Shown here in pieces: positions 7,072 to 11,599 of a stretch of 11,599 bases of DNA. The DNA lies in assembly GCA_021807645.1 (NCBI GenBank), contig JAKBCP010000008.1, positions 1 through 11,599 on the forward strand, given 5' to 3'. Source of the DNA: a bacterium (GTDB lineage: Bacteria; Vulcanimicrobiota; Vulcanimicrobiia; Vulcanimicrobiales; Vulcanimicrobiaceae). Each line of letters starts with the position of its first letter. Position 1 is the first letter of the stretch. The position numbers and the translations under genes were made by a program. A model generated the notes under the pieces. That model was not told the DNA's origin. It saw nothing but the letters and a program-made list of their open reading frames with translations, and did not search any database.

Positions 7072-7437
7072 TTATGCCCCCTTGACCGACTCGCGCGCCG
7101 GCTCGCCGCACTTCGCGCAAATGCGCGCCGCGCGACCGTCGGGATTACGACCGTGGCGGATCCGCGTCGGAGCCTTGCACTTCTCGCAAACGTACATCAA
7201 CGTCGCCAGAGGCAACGGGGCCTCTTTTTCGATGATGCCGCCGTTGGGAACCGCGCCGCCCATATTCTGCTGCTGTTCCTGCTGGGGCTTCGTGTGGCGC
7301 TTGACGATGTTGATGCCCTCCACGGTCGCGGTCCCGGCGGCGGGGAAAACGGCCTTTACCGTCCCGCGCTTGCCCTTATCGCGTCCGCGGCGCACGAAGA
7401 CCGTGTCGCCCTTAATGATATTCGCTTTATCGGCCAT
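7072..7437 (-). CDS. rplX: 50S ribosomal protein L24 with four-Cys C-terminal ribbon
   Basis: An assembly-initiating protein near the exit tunnel. The N-terminal KOW motif is IIKGDTVFVRRGRDKGKRG (7-25), followed by VEGINIVKRHTKP (39-51). The C-terminus has two Cys pairs, Cys84/Cys87 (CEKC) and Cys107/Cys110 (CAKC), that could bind zinc; the four-Cys form is widespread in L24 outside proteobacteria. At 121 residues it is slightly longer than E. coli L24 (104). A glutamine-rich insert (QQEQQQ, 52-57) is unusual. The start is 7 bases after rplN with AAGAGAG ahead. Confidence 0.97.
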   Translation of the reverse strand: MADKANIIKGDTVFVRRGRDKGKRGTVKAVFPAAGTATVEGINIVKRHTKPQQEQQQNMGGAVPNGGIIEKEAPLPLATLMYVCEKCKAPTRIRHGRNPDGRAARICAKCGEPARESVKGA

Positions 7438-7444
7438 AGCTCTC

Positions 7445-7822
7445 TTAGAGTACCTCCGGAGCGAGCGACGCGATCTTTAGGAACCCGCGATCGCGCAACT
7501 CGCGCATCACCGGACCGAAGACGCGCGTGCCGCGCGGATCGAGGTTGTCTTTTTCGCCCTTGATAATGACGCAGGCGTTATCGTCGCAGCGCACGGTCGA
7601 ACCGTCGGGGCGACGCATCGGCGCCGAGGTACGAACGATGACGGCCTTGACGACCTGTCCCTTCTTCACCGCGGCACCCGGAATGGCGCTCTTCACCGAG
7701 CCGACGACGATGTCGCCGACGAAGGCATAGGGGTGCCGGCTGCCGCCGGTCACGTGAATGACCAGCAGCTCTCGGGCACCGGAATTATCGGCGACTTTCA
7801 GTCGCGTCTCTTGCTGAATCAC
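7445..7822 (-). CDS. rplN: 50S ribosomal protein L14
   Basis: A large-subunit beta-barrel protein at the subunit interface that contacts helix 44 of 16S rRNA. The 125 residues carry [19 protein letters not shown] (1-19), [34 protein letters not shown], and [28 protein letters not shown]. The start codon is GTG (7820-7822), directly abutting the rpsQ stop (TAAGTG); the N-terminal residues match the family from position 1, so this start is secure. The next gene, rplX, begins the spc-type block. Confidence 0.98.
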   Translation of the reverse strand: MIQQETRLKVADNSGARELLVIHVTGGSRHPYAFVGDIVVGSVKSAIPGAAVKKGQVVKAVIVRTSAPMRRPDGSTVRCDDNACVIIKGEKDNLDPRGTRVFGPVMRELRDRGFLKIASLAPEVL

Positions 7823-8098
7823 TTACTTCGCCCTCTCGACGATCTCAACCAAGCGCCAGCGCTTGTCGCGCGAGAGCGGCCGGCATTCGGTGATGCGGAC
7901 CACGTCGCCGATATTCGCTTCGTTCTTCTCATCGTGCGCCTTAAAACGCGTCGATTTTCTGACGATTTTTCCGTATTGCGGATGCGGAACGCGCGTCTCG
8001 GTGACGACGACGATCGTTTTATCCATCTTGTTCGAGGCAACGCGACCCTGCTTGATGCGACGGTTCGGCGCGCGATCGACGTTCTTATGCTGCTCCAT
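7823..8098 (-). CDS. rpsQ: 30S ribosomal protein S17
   Basis: A primary 16S rRNA binder with an OB-fold. The 91 residues include [21 protein letters not shown] (18-38, given in part as NKMDKTIVV), [45 protein letters not shown]. The frame is open further upstream (to 8167), but those residues lie over rpmC and match nothing. The ATG at 8096-8098 has GAGGAG 4 bases upstream and gives a family-like length (E. coli 84). The gene starts inside the rpmC 3' end, a 14-base overlap in a different frame. Confidence 0.95.
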   Translation of the reverse strand: MEQHKNVDRAPNRRIKQGRVASNKMDKTIVVVTETRVPHPQYGKIVRKSTRFKAHDEKNEANIGDVVRITECRPLSRDKRWRLVEIVERAK

Positions 8099-8306
8099 GC
8101 TGCTCCTCGGCCATCCGCTTCTCGGAGATGACGGTCTGAATGCGTGCGTACGTCCGACGCATCGCACGAATTTTGCTGAAATCGCTCAAGTGGCCCGTGC
8201 GCAACGCGAAACGGAGGTTGAACATCTCGCTCTTCGTCTCGCGAGCTTTCTGCTGCAACTCCGCTACCGAAAGATTGCGGAACTCGCTCAAATCACCGTT
8301 TTTCAC
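8085..8306 (-). CDS. rpmC: 50S ribosomal protein L29
   Basis: A helical-hairpin protein near the tunnel exit that helps dock trigger factor and SRP. The 73 residues contain [29 protein letters not shown] sequence (L-S-x-x-E-L, about 12-18; LRFALRTG, 31-38) and [16 protein letters not shown]. The start is GTG (8304-8306), overlapping the rplP stop as GTGA. A strong purine-rich ribosome binding site lies just before it. The last residues (AEEQHGAA) overlap the rpsQ start and include its ribosome binding site. Confidence 0.96.
   Translation of the reverse strand: MKNGDLSEFRNLSVAELQQKARETKSEMFNLRFALRTGHLSDFSKIRAMRRTYARIQTVISEKRMAEEQHGAA
8103..8108 (-). promoter_or_regulatory. Ribosome binding site of rpsQ inside rpmC
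   Basis: Minus strand GAGGAG, 4 bases before the rpsQ ATG and within the last codons of rpmC. It decides the rpsQ start over the more upstream in-frame Met and implies that ribosomes finishing L29 pass over the S17 start. Confidence 0.7.
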
Positions 8307-8722
8307 GCCGTCTCCTCCTCACGCGCGACGACCTTGGTTCCGATCGGCAGCTTGGAGGCGGCCAACCGTAACGCTTCGCGCGCAATGTCCGGCGCGACGC
8401 CGGAGAGTTCGAAAAGTACGCGCCCGGGGCGCACGACGGCGACCCAGAACTCCGGATTACCCTTACCCGAACCCATGCGCACTTCTGCAGGCTTCTTGGT
8501 CGCAGGCTTATCCGGGAACACTTTGATCCAGACCTTACCGCCGCGCTTGATATGGCGCGTCATGGCGATACGGGCCGCTTCGATCTGACGATTGGTCATC
8601 CAGCACGGCTCGAGTGCCTGCAATCCGAAATCACCGAACGTCAAGGAATTGCCGCGCGTCGCGCGACCGGTCATACGACCGCGCTGCACCTTGCGCCACT
8701 TCACTCGTTTAGGGGTTAACAT
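8303..8722 (-). CDS. rplP: 50S ribosomal protein L16
   Basis: Organises the A-site finger and tRNA-binding region of 23S rRNA. The 139 residues show [19 protein letters not shown] (1-19), [67 protein letters not shown] (given as one conserved core; key parts are [15 protein letters not shown] and VRPGR), and LPIGTKVV near the end. The length is normal. The start is 2 bases after rpsC; the C-terminal EEE codons form the ribosome binding site for rpmC. Confidence 0.98.
   Translation of the reverse strand: MLTPKRVKWRKVQRGRMTGRATRGNSLTFGDFGLQALEPCWMTNRQIEAARIAMTRHIKRGGKVWIKVFPDKPATKKPAEVRMGSGKGNPEFWVAVVRPGRVLFELSGVAPDIAREALRLAASKLPIGTKVVAREEETA
8312..8320 (-). promoter_or_regulatory. Ribosome binding site of rpmC inside rplP
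   Basis: Minus strand GAGGAGGAG, encoding the Glu-Glu-Glu run near the end of L16 and lying 5 bases before the rpmC GTG. It is the strongest Shine-Dalgarno match in the window and supports the GTG as the true L29 start. Confidence 0.75.
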
Positions 8723-8724
8723 CT

Positions 8725-9558
8725 CTACTGCGTTGCCTCCATTTCCGGAGCGGAGGTCTCTACAACCACGGGATCTGCCGCCGCGACGATGCTCTCAACG
8801 ACGTCGGGAGCAGCGACCGAACGCGGTGCGGGGCGAGCGGCACGGCCGGGGGCAGCGGGCCGATTGCCGGTACGGGGCCCGCGCTCGCGACTCGAGCGTT
8901 CGCCGCGCGTCGGACCGCTGCGGGTACCGTCGGGCAGAACCTCGCCGCGATAGATCCACACCTTCACGCCGATGCGGCCGAAGGTGGTGAACGCTTCAAC
9001 GTTGGCGTAATCGATATCGGCCCGCAGGGTGTGCAAAGGCACCTTCCCGTCGGAGCTGCGTTCGGTACGCGCGATTTCCGCGCCGCCGAGCCGCCCGGAG
9101 ACCTGCACTTTTACGCCACGCGCACCGGCCTTCATCGTCCGCATGATCGCCTGTTTGATCGCCCGACGGAACGCGATGCGTTTTTCGAGCTGATCGACGA
9201 TATTTTGGCCGACGAGGCGCGCGTCGAGTTCGGGAACCTTGATCTCCATGACGTTGACGGCGACGGCTTTACCGGTCAGCTTTTCGAGATCTTTGCGGAT
9301 CTCTTCGATGCCGACGCCGCGCTTGCCGATGATAATGCCCGGCTTCGCGGTATTGACGATAACGCGCGCCTGATTGGAGCGACGTTCTACTTCGACCTTG
9401 CTGATCGAAGCTTTACGCTGCCAATTCTTCTCGAAGAACTTGCGAATCGCGACGTCCTCATGCAGCCAGTCGATGTAGTGCTTCTTTTCGAACCACCGGC
9501 TGTCCCAAGTACGCGTGATGCCCAGCCGCATTCCGACCGGATGAATCTTCTGGCCCAT
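8725..9558 (-). CDS. rpsC: 30S ribosomal protein S3 with long C-terminal tail
   Basis: Part of the mRNA entry tunnel and its helicase activity. The 277 residues begin [20 protein letters not shown]; the type II KH domain has GIIIGKRG (74-81) with [10 protein letters not shown] after it; the C-terminal S3 domain carries [18 protein letters not shown] (148-165), [12 protein letters not shown], and [16 protein letters not shown] (194-209). The core ends near 209, leaving about 68 extra residues: an Arg/Pro/Gly-rich part, then an Ala/Val/acidic end ([11 protein letters not shown]). E. coli S3 totals 233. The start is 2 bases after rplV. The tail has no recognisable domain. Confidence 0.97.
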   Translation of the reverse strand: MGQKIHPVGMRLGITRTWDSRWFEKKHYIDWLHEDVAIRKFFEKNWQRKASISKVEVERRSNQARVIVNTAKPGIIIGKRGVGIEEIRKDLEKLTGKAVAVNVMEIKVPELDARLVGQNIVDQLEKRIAFRRAIKQAIMRTMKAGARGVKVQVSGRLGGAEIARTERSSDGKVPLHTLRADIDYANVEAFTTFGRIGVKVWIYRGEVLPDGTRSGPTRGERSSRERGPRTGNRPAAPGRAARPAPRSVAAPDVVESIVAAADPVVVETSAPEMEATQ

Positions 9559-9560
9559 CG

Positions 9561-10034
9561 TTACTCCGTTGCCTTTGCAGTCGCGGTCGTTTTCGCAGGG
9601 GCCGGCCGGCGCGTCGCCTTCGGCAACGCCACCGACGCACCCGGACGCTTGAAGCGTGCCTTCTGCGGTTTGCTCTCGCTCACGACCACGGTGACGTGCG
9701 AGAGGCGCTTGCGTTTGAAGTACGCACGCCCCTGCGCGCGCGGGTCAAGACGCTTGGTAAACCGTCCGCCCGGGCCGCCATCGACCGTAATGCGGGCGAT
9801 GTAGAGCTCGTCGGTATTCATGCTGTGATTGTTGCCGGCATTTGCTACCGCGCTGCGAACGAGTTTTTCGATCGGTTCGGCGGCGAAGACACCGGCGAAC
9901 TTCAGGGTTGCAAGCGCTTCGCTAACGCTCATTCCACGAATGGCGTCGGCGACGCGACGCAATTTTCGCGGTGCCATGCGGACGAAGCGGAGATGTGCGA
10001 CGGCCTCGGTGCGCGTTTGCGTTTCCTGGCTCAC
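9561..10034 (-). CDS. rplV: 50S ribosomal protein L22 with C-terminal tail
   Basis: Lines the exit tunnel with its beta-hairpin loop and binds every domain of 23S rRNA. Core signatures are [19 protein letters not shown] (16-34), [19 protein letters not shown] (64-82), and the hairpin [19 protein letters not shown] (102-120). The core is complete at about 120; residues 121-157 form a Lys/Ala/Pro/Thr tail absent from E. coli L22 (110 residues). The start is GTG (10032-10034), overlapping the rpsS stop as GTGA. The upstream part matches the family from MSQETQTR onward only loosely, but no better start was found. Confidence 0.96.
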   Translation of the reverse strand: MSQETQTRTEAVAHLRFVRMAPRKLRRVADAIRGMSVSEALATLKFAGVFAAEPIEKLVRSAVANAGNNHSMNTDELYIARITVDGGPGGRFTKRLDPRAQGRAYFKRKRLSHVTVVVSESKPQKARFKRPGASVALPKATRRPAPAKTTATAKATE

Positions 10035-10306
10035 TTCACACCCGCCTTATCGCCGCCGTGCCCTTTGAAGTGGCGCGTCGGGGCAAATTCGCCGAGCTTA
10101 TGGCCGACCATATTCTCGGTTACGTACACGGGAACGTGCGCTTTCCCATTGTGGACGCCGATCGTGTGCCCGACCATCGTCGGGACGATCGTCGAGGCGC
10201 GGCTCCACGTTTTCACGACGCGTTTTTCGCGCGTCTGATTGAGCTGCTCGACTTTGGCGAGGAGATGATCCGCAACGAACGGACCCTTCTTTAACGAACG
10301 TCCCAT
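10031..10306 (-). CDS. rpsS: 30S ribosomal protein S19
   Basis: A small-subunit head protein that partners S13 at the A-site side. The 91 residues match the family almost throughout: [16 protein letters not shown] (1-16), [24 protein letters not shown] (start of the conserved core, about 36-59), [21 protein letters not shown], and HFKGHGGDK at the end. The length is typical (E. coli 92). It starts 3 bases after rplB and ends overlapping rplV. Confidence 0.98.
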   Translation of the reverse strand: MGRSLKKGPFVADHLLAKVEQLNQTREKRVVKTWSRASTIVPTMVGHTIGVHNGKAHVPVYVTENMVGHKLGEFAPTRHFKGHGGDKAGVK

Positions 10307-10309
10307 CTG

Positions 10310-11134
10310 TTATGCCTTCCGCTTCCGAACGATCATCTTCGCGGTACGCTTGTTGCGCCGCGTCTTCTTACCCATGGTCATCTGGCCCCAAGGAGTCGTC
10401 GGCGGACGCCCCGAGGTCGAACGAGCCTCACCACCGCCGTGCGGATGGTCGACCGGGTTCATGGCGATACCGCGAACGCTGGGCCGCTTGCCCATATGTC
10501 GCGAACGACCGGCTTTGCCGATCACCTGGTTCTCGTGTTCGATGTTTCCGAGCTGGCCGATCGTCGCACGACAGACGATCAGAATCTTGCGCACTTCGCC
10601 TGAAGGCATACGCACTTGCGCGTACTCGCCTTCCTTCGCCATGAGCTGAGCGCTGACGCCGGCGCTTCGCACCAAACGTCCGCCCTGCCCCGGGCGCAAC
10701 TCGATGTTGTGGATGACCGTACCGACCGGGATATTGGCGATCGGCAACGCGTTGCCGACCTTGATATCGGCCGCAGGGCCCGATTCGATGACGTCGCCGA
10801 CCTTCAGCCCCAAGGGCGCGAGGACGTAGCGCTTCTCACCGTCGCGATATTTTACCAGCGCGATGCGGGCGGAACGGTTCGGATCGTATTCGATCGTCGC
10901 GACCTTCGCGGGGATCGCATCCTTGGTCCGTTTGAAATCGATCAAGCGGTATTGACGGCGCGTTCCGCCGCCCTGATGGCGCACGGTGATGTGGCCGTTA
11001 TTGTTGCGACCCGCGTGTTTCTTTCCGACTTCGAGGAGCGATCTCTCCGGAGCAACTTTCGAAAGCTCCGAAAAATCCATCGTCGTAATGAAGCGGCGGC
11101 CCGGGCTCGTTGGGTTATATTTTTTAACCGGCAT
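10310..11134 (-). CDS. rplB: 50S ribosomal protein L2
   Basis: A universally conserved protein close to the peptidyl transferase centre. The 274 residues include [21 protein letters not shown] (43-63), [16 protein letters not shown] (81-96), the KOW-type region with [11 protein letters not shown] (149-159), and the catalytic-region signature [12 protein letters not shown] (228-239) with the key histidine at 230. It ends in the basic tail [18 protein letters not shown]. Its length matches E. coli (273). It begins 12 bases after rplW with a CGGAGCC signal before the ATG. Confidence 0.98.
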   Translation of the reverse strand: MPVKKYNPTSPGRRFITTMDFSELSKVAPERSLLEVGKKHAGRNNNGHITVRHQGGGTRRQYRLIDFKRTKDAIPAKVATIEYDPNRSARIALVKYRDGEKRYVLAPLGLKVGDVIESGPAADIKVGNALPIANIPVGTVIHNIELRPGQGGRLVRSAGVSAQLMAKEGEYAQVRMPSGEVRKILIVCRATIGQLGNIEHENQVIGKAGRSRHMGKRPSVRGIAMNPVDHPHGGGEARSTSGRPPTTPWGQMTMGKKTRRNKRTAKMIVRKRKA

Positions 11135-11146
11135 TGCTTGGCTCCG

Positions 11147-11455
11147 TTACTGCTCGAAGTAGTTGATGCCGCCGAGTTCGATCTTCTGACCGGCCTTGAG
11201 CGTCACCACGGCTTTTTTGAAATCGCTCTGCTTGCCTTCGGTACGAATACCGCGCCGAGCCGAGCTGCGGGCTTTCCCGCGCACGTTGATAGTGTTGATC
11301 TTCTCAACGTTTACCGAGAAAATCTCTTCGACGGCGTGACGGATCTGCGTCTTCGTCGCCGATGGGTGCACGACAAACGTATACTGGTGCCCGATCGAAT
11401 TCGCCATCGACTTTTCGGTAATACGCGGCGAAAGGATGATGTCGCGTGCGTCCAT
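11147..11455 (-). CDS. rplW: 50S ribosomal protein L23
   Basis: A tunnel-exit protein and the main docking point for trigger factor and SRP. The 102 residues contain DIILSPRITEKSM (5-17), YTFVVHPSATKTQIRHAVEEIFSV (the conserved beta strand and helix, about 25-48), VEKINTINVRGK, and KKAVVTLKAGQKIELG near the end. The frame is open upstream to 11596, but those residues overlap rplD and match nothing; the ATG sharing a base with the rplD stop (TAATG) is the right start. Confidence 0.97.
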   Translation of the reverse strand: MDARDIILSPRITEKSMANSIGHQYTFVVHPSATKTQIRHAVEEIFSVNVEKINTINVRGKARSSARRGIRTEGKQSDFKKAVVTLKAGQKIELGGINYFEQ

Positions 11456-11599
11456 TATGCGTTCTCCTTCGGAGCGAGTCGGGCGCGAATCGCGTCGAAC
11501 GCCGCCGTCGTGAAGACGATACGCTCGTGACGCAGCAGATCTTTGACGTCGACCGCACCGTCGTGCGTTACTCCCACGCGCGAAAGATTCCGACAAACC
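11455..11599 (-). CDS. rplD: 50S ribosomal protein L4, C-terminal end (5' part outside window)
   Basis: The last 47 codons of the gene, ending in TAA at 11455-11457. The residues read RNLSRVGVTHDGAVDVKDLL, then RHERIVFTTAAFDAIRARL and APKENA. This matches the C-terminus of L4, where a strand and the NVYDLLRHDRLV-like helix precede the final helix. L4 lines the exit tunnel and in E. coli also regulates the S10 operon; the regulatory leader would lie outside this window. Position directly before rplW is the standard S10 order. Confidence 0.93.
   Translation of the reverse strand, partial: VCRNLSRVGVTHDGAVDVKDLLRHERIVFTTAAFDAIRARLAPKENA

Noticed and set aside
10616..11530. 304-residue plus-strand open frame
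   Set aside because: It is antisense to rplB, rplW and the end of rplD, which are unambiguous. No family resemblance or ribosome binding signal was seen.
1..11599. Mobile elements, CRISPR arrays, tRNA or other RNA genes
   Set aside because: The strand is filled by conserved ribosomal and housekeeping genes end to end; I saw no repeats with spacers, no terminal inverted repeats, no transposase and no cloverleaf-like segment.

Overview
The window is a bacterial chromosomal core: one unbroken minus-strand run of the S10-spc-alpha ribosomal protein cluster, read from high to low coordinates. The order is rplD (3' end only), rplW, rplB, rpsS, rplV, rpsC, rplP, rpmC, rpsQ, rplN, rplX, rplE, rpsN, rpsH, rplF, rplR, rpsE, rplO, secY, adk, map, infA, rpmJ, rpsM, then the 5' part of a sugar/nucleotide nucleotidyltransferase-like gene cut by the window edge. 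All 25 genes lie on the minus strand. The largest gap between genes is 34 bases (infA to rpmJ). Most junctions are a few bases, or overlaps of the TAATG/TGATG/GTGA type, so there is no room for internal promoters or terminators between genes and none was seen.

Region by region: 7445-11599 holds the S10-type block (L4, L23, L2, S19, L22, S3, L16, L29, S17) with L14 following directly. 3952-7437 holds the spc-type block (L24, L5, S14, S8, L6, L18, S5, L15) without rpmD (L30). 1109-3942 holds secY (Sec translocase channel), adk (adenylate kinase) and map (methionine aminopeptidase). 274-1102 holds infA (IF1), rpmJ (L36) and rpsM (S13). 1-260 holds a partial nucleotidyltransferase where rpsK, rpsD, rpoA and rplQ normally follow. 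Together the genes make both ribosomal subunits, the initiation factor, the membrane protein-export channel and the enzyme that trims the start methionine from new proteins.

The organism is a bacterium of moderately high GC (high 50s percent by eye). It has a zinc-type S14, a four-Cys L24 and a zinc-type L36, a 96-residue IF1 with a basic N-terminal extension, and no rpmD at its usual place. IF1 ends in the ITYRYK style of Actinobacteria/Chloroflexi/Cyanobacteria-like terrabacterial lineages. My best guess is an uncultured terrabacterial phylum such as Eremiobacterota (WPS-2), but this is a low-confidence inference and needs a ribosomal protein tree.

I do not see a new defence, mobile or RNA system here. 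The departures from the textbook cluster are the nucleotidyltransferase after rpsM, the IF1 extension, the long tails on S3 and L22, the N-terminally extended L15 fused in spacing to rpsE, and a strong excess of the hexamer CGATCG.
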